Origin: Leptolyngbya sp. FACHB-8
GTDB taxonomy: Bacteria > Cyanobacteriota > Cyanobacteriia > Elainellales > Elainellaceae
Assembly (NCBI RefSeq): GCF_014695575.1
Contig: NZ_JACJOO010000074.1
Span: 1-64,000, forward strand
DNA length: 64,000 nucleotides
Reading direction: 5' to 3'
The translations under genes were made by a program, and so were the position numbers. A model generated the notes under the pieces. That model was not told the DNA's origin. It was given only the letters and a program-made list of their open reading frames with translations, and made no database searches. Below, one piece after another: positions 25,585 through 35,572 of the stretch (positions are counted from its first letter, which is position 1; every line of letters starts with the position of its first letter).

Positions 25585-26391
25585 AAATCATTCGACGAAG
25601 CTCTGGAAGTCACCCGCATTCATTCCGTGGCCGGGTTGCTGAAGCAACGAGGAACGTTGGTGAGCGATCGCCCCTTCCGCAGCCCCCATCACTCCGCCTC
25701 TGGCCCCTCTTTAGTAGGTGGTGGCAGTTTCCCAAAACCCGGCGAAATCTCTCTGGCCCACCGTGGCATCTTGTTTCTGGACGAGCTAACAGAATTTAAA
25801 CGGGACGTTTTAGAATTCCTTCGTCAGCCGCTTGAGGATGGTTACGTCACCATCTCACGGGCTCGTCAGTCTCTCGGATTTCCTGCCCAATTTACTCTGG
25901 TCGCCAGCACCAACCCCTGCCCCTGTGGCTACTTTGGCGATACGGTACAGTCCTGTACCTGTAGCCCTCGCCAGCGCGAACAGTATTGGGCTAAACTTTC
26001 CGGACCACTGATGGATCGGATTGATTTACAAGTAGCGGTCAACCGCTTGAAGCCCGAGGAAATGGTGCAGGTATCGGGCGGCGAGAGTTCAGAGGTCGTG
26101 CGAGAGCGGGTGGAATTGGCGCGCGATCGCGCTAACCATCGCTTTGTAGACGAAAGCCTGCGCTGCAATGCCGAAATGCAAAGCCGCCACCTGAAAAAAT
26201 GGTGCCACCTCGACGACAACAGCCGCCTGTTACTGGAAGGAGCCATCCGTAAACTCGGCCTTTCGGCTCGTGCCACCGATCGCGTCCTCAAAGTGGGCCG
26301 CACAATCGCAGACCTGGCCGGGGATGAGCAATTGCAAACTCACCACGTTGCCGAAGCAATCCAGTACCGTACCATCGATCGGATGCAATGA
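25585..26391 (+). pseudogene. comM: comM 3' fragment
   Basis: From SFDEALEVTRIHSVAG to the end RTIDRMQ this is a faithful ComM C-terminal half: the lid region RPFRSPHHSASGPSLVGGG, Walker B ILFLDELTEF, the sensor-1 region VASTNPCPCGYFGD and the Mg_chelatase_C domain (LDDNSRLLLEGAIRKLGLSA). The preceding codons of the open frame (25459-25580, a hydrophobic run) are not ComM. Walker A (GPPGSGKT in ComM) and all between residue ~78 and ~237 are absent. The sequence is otherwise undamaged, so the break may be recent. Its TGA overlaps the next ATG. Confidence 0.92.
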
Positions 26392-27041
26392 GGATATCCA
26401 CCATGCTGAAACCATTAATTCGAGCGATCGCTATGCGCACAGGGCGACTCAGATGGCTTTACTGCAAAGTCTGTGACCCTTATGGGAATGAATATGCCCA
26501 GTATATGCAACGGCATGGCAATTTCTACTCCATGGGGGAAAATTGCAGCATCTTACCATCCACGACATTCACCGATCCGCAATATACCCGCCTCGGAAAT
26601 AATGTCCACTTCTCGACCTGCACCATTATTGGACATGATGGCAGCATTGCCATGCTGAATCATGCGTTCAATAAAAAGTTGGAAGCCGTTGGAAAAGTCG
26701 ATATTCGGGACAATGTATTTGTTGGCTATCAAGCCGTCATCTTGCCAGGTGTAACCATTGGCCCGAATGCCATTGTGGCGGCAGGAGCCGTGGTAACGCG
26801 CGATGTTTTGGAAGGCCAAATTGTAGCGGGTGTCCCCGCCCGCCCCATTGGTCATGTTGAAGACTTGGTTGAGCGACTAGAACAGCAAGGGCAGAAATTA
26901 CCCTGGATACACCTGATTCAGCAGCGGCCGGGTGGCTTTGATCCAGCAATGGAACCACTGCTCGTGGAGCTACGCACAGCCTATTTCTTTGCCGATGATG
27001 ACGTCAATAAGGCAACAGACAGTAGCAGCCAGGATGGTTAG
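26388..27041 (+). CDS. Left-handed beta-helix acyltransferase
   Basis: 217 residues with hexapeptide-repeat pattern from about residue 55 to 155 (ILPSTTFTDPQYTRLGNN; VDIRDNVFVGYQAVILPG; NAIVAAGAVVTRDV), closing with the typical IVAGVPARPIG. Proteins of this group transfer acetyl or other acyl groups to sugars or amino acids. ATG 26388 overlaps the comM stop (ATGA); another ATG at 26403 is possible. If comM is silenced by the island, this gene must be transcribed from within or beyond it. Substrate unknown. Confidence 0.85.
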   Translation: MRISTMLKPLIRAIAMRTGRLRWLYCKVCDPYGNEYAQYMQRHGNFYSMGENCSILPSTTFTDPQYTRLGNNVHFSTCTIIGHDGSIAMLNHAFNKKLEAVGKVDIRDNVFVGYQAVILPGVTIGPNAIVAAGAVVTRDVLEGQIVAGVPARPIGHVEDLVERLEQQGQKLPWIHLIQQRPGGFDPAMEPLLVELRTAYFFADDDVNKATDSSSQDG

Positions 27042-27104
27042 CCCCTCATTAGCCATTTTTGCCGGATGTGCGCTAGACGCGCATCTCACAGAATCTGGAT
27101 GAGA

Positions 27105-27959
27105 TTAAAACAAACTGAGCTGAGAGGGTGGAGCAGCCAGCGTATTCCAGGGGAGCGCGGGGACAGGCACAGCAGCCGTTTCGAGCAATGCCTGAAAGTG
27201 ACGGGCAAAGATAACCGATCGCTCCTCCACAGGGCAGTGAACGAAAAAGTAAACCCGTTTGCCAGCCTGGAGCCATTCTGCAACCTGGTGAACCCAGCCC
27301 TGCCAATAGGATTCGTTGAAATCCTGGTCGGGATGACTGATGTAGCGCACCAGGCAGAAATCAGTTGTGGAGACAGTGCAGAGGGGGACGCGAGGTTTCT
27401 TGCGTTCCGATAGTAACTGAGGGTCATCCTCGCAGTCATAGATTGGGCGGGTATCCAGGCTGACACGTCCCGTTCCCATGTGGGTCAGCAGCTCCGTGAG
27501 TCGTTCTTGCTGCGATCGTTGGAACCAGCCGATATGCCGCACCTCTACCGCCAACTCCGCTTCGTCCCGAGGCCACGCTTCCAGAAAAGTGGTGAGGTCA
27601 GCGAAGTTCTCAGGGCCGTAGCTGGGCGGCAGTTGGATGAACAGGGGGCCGAGGCGATCGCCCAAACCCTGCATCCGTTTGAGGAAAGCGATCGCCTCCT
27701 CAATATGGGGCACCAGTGGCCCTTGATGGGTAATGCCACGATGCAGCTTTGGGCAAAACTGGAACCCTTCAGGCGTCTCATCGGCCCAACGCTTCACCGT
27801 ATCCGCATCGGGTATCGAGTAAAAAGTGGTGTTCCCCTCAACGGTGGTGAGACGACGGCTGTAGAGGGTGAGAAAATCTCCGGCGCGGGTCTTCGGCGGG
27901 AAGAATTCGCCCACCCAGTCTTTGTAGCCCCACAGTGCACACCCAATGCGAAATTCCAT
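27105..27959 (-). CDS. DUF72 family protein
   Basis: 284 residues, full length for DUF72 (YecE-like), a TIM-barrel family of unknown reaction. Typical segments: IGCALWGYKDWVGEFFPP at the start, YSRRLTTVEGNTTFYSIPD, TPEGFQFCPKLHRGITH, FIQLPPSYGPENF and RVYFFVHCPVEERS. Convergent with the acyltransferase gene; the 63-base gap has no clear terminator. Confidence 0.9.
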   Translation of the reverse strand: MEFRIGCALWGYKDWVGEFFPPKTRAGDFLTLYSRRLTTVEGNTTFYSIPDADTVKRWADETPEGFQFCPKLHRGITHQGPLVPHIEEAIAFLKRMQGLGDRLGPLFIQLPPSYGPENFADLTTFLEAWPRDEAELAVEVRHIGWFQRSQQERLTELLTHMGTGRVSLDTRPIYDCEDDPQLLSERKKPRVPLCTVSTTDFCLVRYISHPDQDFNESYWQGWVHQVAEWLQAGKRVYFFVHCPVEERSVIFARHFQALLETAAVPVPALPWNTLAAPPSQLSLF

Positions 27960-28156
27960 AACGTCTACCTTGCTGCCGCAGACCTAAAGCCCTCATTTTA
28001 CCCAGCCGGATGACAACACGGGGTCAGCGAGAGCTGTTGATCAGCATTGGGGGCCCAACAAGCCATCGGTTATCGAGCTATGATCGCTAAGGATGCCCTT
28101 CGGTTCAAGTCACCCCACGTAATAGCGCAGCGCGCATTGATACGGGATGGGGTTGG

Positions 28157-30700
28157 TTGGTTCGGAGCATGATAAACTCTGCCTTTGCATACCGCTTTAT
28201 GGATTCTGCTTCGGTTTTACCGCTCGAACATTCGCGTACATTCCAGCGCCCAGAATTGCTCGCTCCAGCCGGTAACTGGGAGTGTGCAAAGGCGGCTGTC
28301 GAAAATGGAGCGGATGCCATTTACTTTGGGCTCGATCGCTTCAATGCCCGCATGCGTGCCCAAAACTTCACCGAGGCGGATCTGCCTGATTTGATGGCGT
28401 TCCTGCATCTGCGCGGCGTGAAGGGCTATGTCACCGTCAATACACTGGTCTTCCCGGCAGAGCTGCCCGAAGCTGAGCAATACCTGCGCAGCATCATCAC
28501 CGCTGGAGTGGATGCCATCATTGTGCAAGACGTGGGAATTTGTCGCCTCATCCGTCACCTATCTCCCGACTTTCCCATTCATGCATCCACGCAAATGACC
28601 GTCACCAGTAGTGCCGGTGTTGAGTTTGCGAAAAGCCTGGGCTGCAACTTGGTCGTGCTGGCCCGAGAATGCTCCCTGAAAGAAATCCATAAAATCCAAT
28701 CGCAAGTCGCTGAAACGGGGGCAACCTTACCTCTGGAAGTATTCGTGCATGGAGCACTCTGTGTCGCCTATTCCGGTCAATGCTTGACCAGCGAATCTCT
28801 GGGTGGCCGCTCTGCCAATCGGGGCGAATGTGCGCAAGCCTGCCGTATGCCTTACGAATTGATCGCAGACGGCAAGACAGTGGCATTGGGCGATCGCCAA
28901 TACCTTCTCAGCCCCCAAGACCTTGCCGGATTAGCCGTCCTCCCCGACCTGGTAAAAGCCGGGGTTCACAGCCTCAAAATTGAGGGACGGCTGAAAGCTC
29001 CTGAATATGTGGCGAACGTAACCCGCGTGTATCGGCAGGCATTAGATCGCGCCATGGTGGATCTGCCCGTACAGGAACCCTCCGATCGCTACGACCTGGA
29101 AATGGCCTTCTCGCGGGGCCTCTATACAGGCTGGTTTGAAGGCATCAACAATCAAGAGTTGGTTCATGCTCGCTTTGGAAAGAAACGGGGCGTGTATCTG
29201 GGAGACGTGACGCGAATTCAGGGCGATCGCATCACAATTCGCCAACAAGCTCCACTCAAACCCGGCGACGGTGTCGTATTCGATGCCGGGAAACCCGCCG
29301 ACCGAGAAGAAGGGGGACGGGTCTACAGCGTTGAGCATCACGGTAAAGACACCATCCTCACCTTTGGGCGGCGCGATCTAGACTGGCGGCGGGTGCAGGT
29401 GGGCGATCGCCTCTGGAAAACCAGCGACCCCGAACTCGACAAACACCTGCGTCAAACCTACGCTGGAGACACCCCGCAATTCCAACGCCCTATTTGGATG
29501 GAGGTACATGGGGAAGTAGGGATGCCCCTGGTGGCGATCGCTCGTGACGAGATCGGCCACGTAGCCCAGGTGGAATCCGAGATGCCCCTGGTGGAAGCGG
29601 AAAAGCAGCCGTTGGGGGGCGATCGCCTCACCGCACAGTTTGGCCGTTTGGGTGGAACACCCTTCCGCCTGGAGACGCTGACAACCCATCTTCACGGCAA
29701 TGTGATGCTGCCCGTCAGCGAGATGAACCGGATGCGGCGTGACCTGGTCAGCCAGATGGAAAACCTGCGTCGTCAGCCCAAACGCTGGGCACTCAACGCA
29801 GACGCATCCTACCGCCAGCTCATGCCTCCCATGGCTCCTGCCGTCGTAGCCCAGAAGCCAGAACTGATCGTGCTGGTGCGCAACCTGGCCCAACTGGATG
29901 CCGCCTTACAAGCTGGCATCGAAACCCTTTACTGCGAGTTCGAAGATCCCCGTCGCTATCGAGAAGCGATGCAGCGCGTCCGAGAGTTTCGAGGTGAAAG
30001 CGCCACACCGAAGCTGTTCGTCGCGCCTCCACGCATCACCAAACCCGGAGAAAACTGGATTTTGGATCAGGTGCGTAGTAGCCAAGCTGACGGTTATCTC
30101 GTTCGTAATTATGATCAGTTGCGCTACTTTGCTGATGCTCCCTGTGTCGGAGATTTTCCCCTCAATGTCGCCAATCCCATCACAGCCAGCCACTTCCACA
30201 ACCTTGGAATTCCACGGCTAACAGCCTCCTACGACCTCAACATTCATCAACTTGAGAATTTGCTAACAGCGTGTCCGCCTTCCTGGTTAGAGGTCACAAT
30301 CCATCAACACATGCCGATGTTCCACATGGAGCATTGTGTATTTTGTGCATTCCTTTCCGAAGGCACCGACTTTACAAATTGTGGTCGCCCGTGTGAACAA
30401 CATGATGTGAAATTGCGCGATCGCACCAACACCGAACACATTCTCCAAGCCGACGCAGGCTGCCGCAACACCGTCTTCAACGGCGTTGCACAAACCGGTG
30501 CAGAATATGTACAACGGCTTCTCCAATTAGGTCTACGTCATTTCCGCATAGAATTCCTAAACGAATCACCCGAACAAGTCGGACGAGCGATCGCCCTCTA
30601 TCATCAACTCCTCAACAGCGAAATCAGCGGAGCCCAACTCTGGAAAACCTTAAAGCTGCAAAACCAGCTCGGCGTAACTCGCGGCCCCATGGGCGTTTAA
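28157..30700 (+). CDS. Peptidase U32 family protein (RlhA/YdcP-type, long form)
   Basis: 847 residues. The N-terminal U32 catalytic barrel is clear (ELLAPAGNWECAKAAVENGA; GYVTVNTLVFPAE; FVHGALCVAYSGQC; ANRGECAQACRMPYEL). The conserved cysteines match those of tRNA/rRNA hydroxylases (TrhP, RlhA), which use an iron-sulfur cluster and prephenate. The C-terminal half (from about 400) contains the extra domain of long U32 proteins and a second Cys-rich segment (MEHCVFCAFLSEGTDFTNCG). 23S rRNA or tRNA hydroxylation is likely from the family; the target is not proven. Starts at 28169 or 28199 are alternatives. Confidence 0.88.
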   Translation: MVRSMINSAFAYRFMDSASVLPLEHSRTFQRPELLAPAGNWECAKAAVENGADAIYFGLDRFNARMRAQNFTEADLPDLMAFLHLRGVKGYVTVNTLVFPAELPEAEQYLRSIITAGVDAIIVQDVGICRLIRHLSPDFPIHASTQMTVTSSAGVEFAKSLGCNLVVLARECSLKEIHKIQSQVAETGATLPLEVFVHGALCVAYSGQCLTSESLGGRSANRGECAQACRMPYELIADGKTVALGDRQYLLSPQDLAGLAVLPDLVKAGVHSLKIEGRLKAPEYVANVTRVYRQALDRAMVDLPVQEPSDRYDLEMAFSRGLYTGWFEGINNQELVHARFGKKRGVYLGDVTRIQGDRITIRQQAPLKPGDGVVFDAGKPADREEGGRVYSVEHHGKDTILTFGRRDLDWRRVQVGDRLWKTSDPELDKHLRQTYAGDTPQFQRPIWMEVHGEVGMPLVAIARDEIGHVAQVESEMPLVEAEKQPLGGDRLTAQFGRLGGTPFRLETLTTHLHGNVMLPVSEMNRMRRDLVSQMENLRRQPKRWALNADASYRQLMPPMAPAVVAQKPELIVLVRNLAQLDAALQAGIETLYCEFEDPRRYREAMQRVREFRGESATPKLFVAPPRITKPGENWILDQVRSSQADGYLVRNYDQLRYFADAPCVGDFPLNVANPITASHFHNLGIPRLTASYDLNIHQLENLLTACPPSWLEVTIHQHMPMFHMEHCVFCAFLSEGTDFTNCGRPCEQHDVKLRDRTNTEHILQADAGCRNTVFNGVAQTGAEYVQRLLQLGLRHFRIEFLNESPEQVGRAIALYHQLLNSEISGAQLWKTLKLQNQLGVTRGPMGV

Positions 30701-30780
30701 TTACAAAGCTCAGCACACATACAAATAGCAGTGAAACACGCCCAAACCTGGGGGCCCAAAAACTCGGGGTCTGCTTCAAA

Positions 30781-30900
30781 ACCCCAGCAAAGCGAAGCGA
30801 CCTAACACCTCCCATGCAAGGCCTCCTTGCCGAGGGGGGTCTGGGGGGACGGGCAGCCGTCCCCCCACTCGGGGGGTTTGGGGGGCGACGCGCCCCCAAG
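30781..30900. repeat. GC-rich dispersed repeat, copy 1
   Basis: Contains GGGGGGACGGGCAGCC, GTCCCCCC and GGGTTTGGGGGGCGACGCGC. A second copy at 36356-36462 has GGGGGACGGGCCGCCG and GGTTTGGAGGGCGACGCACC in the same order. No coding function seen. Confidence 0.7.
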
Positions 30901-30934
30901 CCAAGCGTAGGCAAACACCCCAGCTTACATCAGA

Positions 30935-30981
30935 GTTATTGCTTGAAAAGCCGTGCGGAGCAAAGCTTTTCAAGCAATAAC
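30935..30981. repeat. 17-bp-stem hairpin
   Basis: GTTATTGCTTGAAAAGC and its exact complement around a 13-base loop. Between the U32 gene and the convergent recQ gene. Confidence 0.6.
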
Positions 30982-31005
30982 CCTCCCAGTTCTGAACACG
31001 TAACC

Positions 31006-31100
31006 CTAGGATGCATCCCACTTTTGTAAGTGAAGCGGGCTTCGCCCGCTTCACTTACAAAAGTGGGTTTCCAAATTTGCAGAAGTGGGGTGCACCCTAG
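31006..31100. mobile_element. MITE-like element CTAGGGTGCATCCC, copy 1
   Basis: Ends are inverted repeats: CTAGGATGCATCCCACTTTTG on the left and CAGAAGTGGGGTGCACCCTAG on the right. The inside is a further hairpin with a GTAAGTGAAGCGGGC arm. A shorter relative with the same ends lies at 61305-61360. It ends eight bases before the recQ stop. Confidence 0.7.
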
Positions 31101-31107
31101 CCCTATA

Positions 31108-32748
31108 CTAATCAGCCACAGGCCGAAGTAAATCCCGAAAGAGTACAACATCAATTCCCAAAGTTTTGTACCCAACCTGCTCAAAAAGCACAACAATCTT
31201 GTCCCCTTCATAACGCATCACCTCACCTTCACCCCAGCTCTTATGGGCAACCCGACTGGCAATCGGGAACGGTTGGCGATCGCTCTCCTCCACCACGACC
31301 CCAGCCCTACAGGAATCACAATAGTCGCAAGGAGCCTCAAACGCTTCACCAAAGTAATTGAGCAAATATTTACGGCGACAATCGCGCACTTCCGCATAAC
31401 CGCGCATCATTTCCAGACGCGATCGCTCAAAGTTCTGACGCCGCTCCTGAGCCGCGATCGCCGCTTCAGCTGCCGTAGATGTATCTTCCAGGCCACCCGC
31501 AACCACTTCTCCCGTAGGGGTCAGTTCGATCGCCTCCGCTTCCGCCAGACGCTGCAACGTTGCTTTCAGCTTGGCTTTAGATAAATCAAGTTGCTCGGCT
31601 AAATCCTTGGGGTCAACGGGCTCATCTTGATTTTGCAAAACCTCAGCAACTTGTTCTACATGCTCAGGTTCAATCCGAGTCTTGCTGGCAAAAAAGCGCC
31701 GCAATTTCAAATCATCAGTGTTGTAGAACAAAATAGCCTGAGCCGCTTCGCCATCTCGACCAGCACGACCAAACTCCTGATAGTAGGAGTCTACAGAGTC
31801 GCTAATGTCGGCATGAAAGACAAACCGCACATTGGGCTTATCCACTCCCATCCCAAAGGCCGTAGTAGCCACCAGCACCTCGATTTCGTCAGTCATAAAG
31901 CGAGTTTCAATCGCCCCTCGATCATCATGCTTTAACCCTGCATGATAGTGTTCAGCCTGGATGCCTTGCTCCTGTAGAAGGGTAGCAATCTCCTCAGTAC
32001 GCTTGCGAGTTGCAGCATAAACAATACCCGGCTTAGCCGACTGCATCACCTGTTTAACCAAAGCTTCCTGCTTTTCAGCTTCATCCTGCACCCGATGAAC
32101 AGCCAGGAAAATGTTCGGGCGATCGAACCCTTCTACAATGACCTCGGGCTTCTTCATATTCAGCCGTTGCACGATTTCATCTCGCACCGGAGGCGCAGCG
32201 GTTGCTGTCAGAGCCAGAATACGGGGATGATCGAGCGCTTCAATCACCTGTCCCAGACGCAAATAATCGGGGCGAAAGTCATGGCCCCAGGCACTAATGC
32301 AATGCGCTTCGTCAATCACAAACAGCGAGGGTTTTGCCGATCGCAACCGTTCTAAAGTTTCGCTCTGGTTAAACTGCTCGGGCGCAAGGAAGAGAAATTC
32401 GCTCGTCCCTGACTCCCAGGCTGCAAACCCCTCCTCTCGCTCCGCGGCACTTAAAGACGAGTTGATGACAGTGGCTTCGCCGACATCTTGCTGGGCGATC
32501 GCCTGAGCCTGGTCCCGCTGCAAGGCCATCAGCGGTGAGACCACCACCGTCGCCCCCGGCATCATGTAGGCCGCCAGCTGATAAATAGCCGACTTGCCGG
32601 AGCCCGTAGGCATCACAGCCAGGGTATCGTGCCCTGCTAAGACTGCCTGCACAGCCCGTTCCTGACCGGGGTAAAGTTTGTCATAGCCGAACCGTTCCTG
32701 AGCAAGTTGATGGAGGTTGGGTGTTTTTGCTTTGGCTGCTTTGGGCAT
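31108..32748 (-). CDS. recQ: RecQ-family ATP-dependent DNA helicase
   Basis: 546 residues from ATG 32748 (MPKAAKAKTPNLHQLAQERF); a longer frame to 32847 adds 33 unlikely residues. Superfamily-2 motifs are complete: Walker A PTGSGKS (47-53), DEAHCISAWGHDFRP, SPLMALQ, ATTAFGMGVDKP and QEFGRAGRDGE. The RQC zinc-binding cysteines follow (CRRKYLLNYFGE, CDYCDSC). No HRDC domain. It unwinds DNA 3' to 5' in repair and recombination. An unusual C-terminal tail (HKSWGEGEVMRYEGDKIVVL) resembles a small SH3-like fold, common in short RecQ forms. Confidence 0.93.
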   Translation of the reverse strand: MPKAAKAKTPNLHQLAQERFGYDKLYPGQERAVQAVLAGHDTLAVMPTGSGKSAIYQLAAYMMPGATVVVSPLMALQRDQAQAIAQQDVGEATVINSSLSAAEREEGFAAWESGTSEFLFLAPEQFNQSETLERLRSAKPSLFVIDEAHCISAWGHDFRPDYLRLGQVIEALDHPRILALTATAAPPVRDEIVQRLNMKKPEVIVEGFDRPNIFLAVHRVQDEAEKQEALVKQVMQSAKPGIVYAATRKRTEEIATLLQEQGIQAEHYHAGLKHDDRGAIETRFMTDEIEVLVATTAFGMGVDKPNVRFVFHADISDSVDSYYQEFGRAGRDGEAAQAILFYNTDDLKLRRFFASKTRIEPEHVEQVAEVLQNQDEPVDPKDLAEQLDLSKAKLKATLQRLAEAEAIELTPTGEVVAGGLEDTSTAAEAAIAAQERRQNFERSRLEMMRGYAEVRDCRRKYLLNYFGEAFEAPCDYCDSCRAGVVVEESDRQPFPIASRVAHKSWGEGEVMRYEGDKIVVLFEQVGYKTLGIDVVLFRDLLRPVAD

Positions 32749-33035
32749 AGTGGAGCGATCGCCTGCGTTTGAGGGGGCAACACTAAGGCATATCTCAAAA
32801 CCGTCTGGAGGGACTGATTTCCCGCCACGAAGCGTACGGCAAATCAACGTCTAAAACAGTCCTTAGTATGGGTCAGCATAATGAAGCCCTATACACAAAA
32901 AAACCGATACAGGACAGAGATGTGAGGCTCATGAGCTATCCAGAGATGGAAGTTGAAGTCGAGCTCAGGAACAAGTGGGATACCTCCCGCCCTACCCTTC
33001 CTCAATAGACCTCCTGCATCAATCGGTTTCTGAGG

Positions 33036-33076
33036 GCGTGAATCGTTGCACAGCTTTGCCATGCAACGATTCACGC
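33036..33076. repeat. 15-bp-stem hairpin before the Tab2 gene
   Basis: GCGTGAATCGTTGCA and its exact complement with an 11-base loop, about 140 bases before the Tab2 start. There is no T-run. The rest of 32749-33214 shows nothing else recognisable. Confidence 0.55.
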
Positions 33077-33214
33077 AGCAGGTTTAATCCTTCCTTCCTG
33101 AATCTCTATAGTTATGCCTCAGCAGTTGCTATCACTTTCCTGCCGCGAATGCACCCACAACCCCGTATGATCAAGGGCAGCAGCGTTATGCCTTTGGCCT
33201 TTATTTAGATCACA

Positions 33215-34078
33215 ATGCCCGTTATTTGGGAATTAGATTTTTACTCACGCCCCCTGGTGGATGAGAACCAGAAGAAACTCTGGGAAGTTTTAATTTGCGA
33301 AAGTCCCCTGGACATTACCCAGCCAGTAGACTCTTTATTCCAATTTTCAAAACTTTGCGCCAACACAGAAGTTAACTCGGTCTTTTTGCAAGAAGCCATT
33401 AAGGAGGCGATCGCCCAGGCACCCAGGCGCCCTGACAAAATCCGCTTCTTCCGGCGGCAAATGACAAATATGATTCTCAAGGGGTGCGAGGGAGCAGGAC
33501 TACCCGCCCAAGCCAGCCGCCGCACCATCGCCCTCAACCGTTGGATTGAGCAGCGCATGGCCGAGGTGTATCCCACCTACCCCAACTACAAAGAAAGCCC
33601 AAACCCCTCGGTATCGATGGGAATGCCGGTGCCCCAGCCCTTACCCGACCAACTTATCGGCCAGCAATGGGCCTTTGTCACCCTGGCAGCCTCCGCCTTC
33701 GCCGAGATGCCCGAGTGGGACATTGACTTCCGAGAATCCTTTCCGCTAGAGCTGGCTGACCTCAGCCCTGATACAGTTGTGCCGGGTCTGCTGATCTTTT
33801 CCCCACGAGCGCTGCCCCTGGCCGCATGGATGTCAGGGCTGGAGTTGGCCTGCGTGAAATATTTGCCAGGAGACACACCGCAACTGCTGCTGGAATCAGG
33901 CAGCAATGAGGCCTGGATTCTCTCAAATCTCAATACTGCTGATATGCGGCAGGAAGCCGAGAACTTTGAGAAGACCAAGCAACAAGCAAATCAGGTGCAT
34001 TTTCTCGGGGTGCAGACTGACCCAGACTCCGAAAGTTTTACCGGGTTCTGGCTGTTGCAGGAACTGAATCTAGCGTAA
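33215..34078 (+). CDS. Tab2/Atab2-like RNA-binding protein
   Basis: 287 residues, typical for the Tab2 family (DUF1092), confined to oxygenic phototrophs. Diagnostic blocks: WELDFYSRPLVDENQKKLWE, RFFRRQMTNMILKGC, YPNYKESPNPS, and the closing GFWLLQELNLA. In plants and algae Tab2 binds the psaB 5'UTR and promotes photosystem I translation; cyanobacterial members are inferred to act in photosystem assembly. The gene is alone on its strand between recQ and the TldD/PmbA-like gene. Confidence 0.92.
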   Translation: MPVIWELDFYSRPLVDENQKKLWEVLICESPLDITQPVDSLFQFSKLCANTEVNSVFLQEAIKEAIAQAPRRPDKIRFFRRQMTNMILKGCEGAGLPAQASRRTIALNRWIEQRMAEVYPTYPNYKESPNPSVSMGMPVPQPLPDQLIGQQWAFVTLAASAFAEMPEWDIDFRESFPLELADLSPDTVVPGLLIFSPRALPLAAWMSGLELACVKYLPGDTPQLLLESGSNEAWILSNLNTADMRQEAENFEKTKQQANQVHFLGVQTDPDSESFTGFWLLQELNLA

Positions 34079-34255
34079 TGTCCCCCGATCCCAGAAGATG
34101 GGTAAGAGAGAAAAACGGGGAGGCGATTCTCTTTCAGAGAGGCTTCGCCAACGCGCCGATGGTCTAACGGAGTCAAGGCAGCACCGTAGGAGTTGTCTTG
34201 CGGGTAGTTCGTGGGTTCGTAGGTTTTAACGTCTGAGGTCTTTCGTGACACAGGT

Positions 34256-35572
34256 ATGGGGTCAGATTATCTCGATTCTTCATCACGAGCGGAAGCATTA
34301 CTAGAGCTTGCGCTCCGCTCAGGTGCCGAGGCGGCAGAGGTGTATCAATCTCAGTCGCTCTCACGGCCCGTGTTTTTTGAGGGCAATCGGCTTAAGCAAC
34401 TGGAGGTTTCCCAGGCCGAAGGCATTGCCCTACGGCTTTGGCGTGACAATCGGCCCGGGCTAGCCGTTGCCTATGGCCCAGTCGAACCACAAGATTTAGT
34501 GGATCGGGCGATCGCTCTCAGCACCCTAAACGAACCTGAAACCATCGATTTATCAGCCGCAACCCCGAAGGTTTATCCCGATGTGGGAGAGACCGTCCCT
34601 GTAGAGCAGCTCGTCGCCTGGGGGAAAGAGGCGATCGCCTATGTGCGCGATCGCGTTCCCGAAATCCTCTGCTCCTCCGAGTGGGAATGCGACATCGAGA
34701 CGACTCGCCTGCTCAACTCCGAAGGGTTAGATTGCGGTTACACCGACACAACCCTGAGTTGCTACCTGGAAGCAGAACTGATCCGCGGCGACGACTTTCT
34801 GAACATTGCGGATGGGCAAACCGAACGGGGTAGCCTCGACCCCATCGGCCTTGCCGAGCAAATTGTGCAGCGCTTGGAGTGGGCCCATACCAACATCAAC
34901 CCTCCCAGCGGTCGCATGCCCGTGTTATTCACCTCCAAAGCCGCAGATATGCTCTGGGGCACCATTCAGGCCGCTATGAGTGGCAAGCAGGTGATTGAAC
35001 GGGCATCCCCCTGGAGCGAGCATCTGGGTGAACCCGTCCTTTCTCCCCTCATCACCATTACCCAAGACCCGGATGCAGGCCCCTTCAGTTGTCCGTTTGA
35101 TGACGAAGGCATACCCACTCAGCCCATTACCTTTATTAAAGAAGGGGTACTCCAGCTCTTCTACACCGATCACAAAATTGGTCGGGCTTTGGGAAGTGGC
35201 ACAACCGGCAACGGTTTCCGTCCGGGCTTGGGCAGCTATCCGGCTCCCGGTCTGTTTAATCTGCTGGTTCAGGCCGGGGTACAACCCCTACACAATCTGA
35301 TCGGCAATCTTAAGCACGGCCTCATCATTGATCAAATGCTCGGCGGCGGTGCAGGCATTTCTGGAGATTTTTCGATCAACGTCGATCTAGGCTACTACGT
35401 TCGAAATGGCGAGATCTTGGGGCGCGTGAAAGACACGATGGTGGCCGGCAACGTTTACACCGCTCTAAAAAATGTCGTGGATATTGGTGAAGATGCTGTC
35501 TGGAATGGAGCCTGCTATACCCCCTCAATCACAGTGGATGGACTATCCGTCATTGGGAGGCATGACGGATAG
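34256..35572 (+). CDS. TldD/PmbA family metallopeptidase (TldE-like)
   Basis: 438 residues matching the PmbA/TldE branch: GAEAAEVYQSQSLSRPVFFE, RPGLAVAYG, and the C-terminal GNGFRPGLGSYP then MLGGGAGISGDFSINVDLGY. TldD-TldE heterodimers process modified peptides in the cytoplasm. The zinc-binding HExxxH motif sits in TldD, not in TldE; it is absent here, as expected. No tldD is next to it. Its last codons overlap the start of the downstream amidase gene. Confidence 0.88.
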   Translation: MGSDYLDSSSRAEALLELALRSGAEAAEVYQSQSLSRPVFFEGNRLKQLEVSQAEGIALRLWRDNRPGLAVAYGPVEPQDLVDRAIALSTLNEPETIDLSAATPKVYPDVGETVPVEQLVAWGKEAIAYVRDRVPEILCSSEWECDIETTRLLNSEGLDCGYTDTTLSCYLEAELIRGDDFLNIADGQTERGSLDPIGLAEQIVQRLEWAHTNINPPSGRMPVLFTSKAADMLWGTIQAAMSGKQVIERASPWSEHLGEPVLSPLITITQDPDAGPFSCPFDDEGIPTQPITFIKEGVLQLFYTDHKIGRALGSGTTGNGFRPGLGSYPAPGLFNLLVQAGVQPLHNLIGNLKHGLIIDQMLGGGAGISGDFSINVDLGYYVRNGEILGRVKDTMVAGNVYTALKNVVDIGEDAVWNGACYTPSITVDGLSVIGRHDG

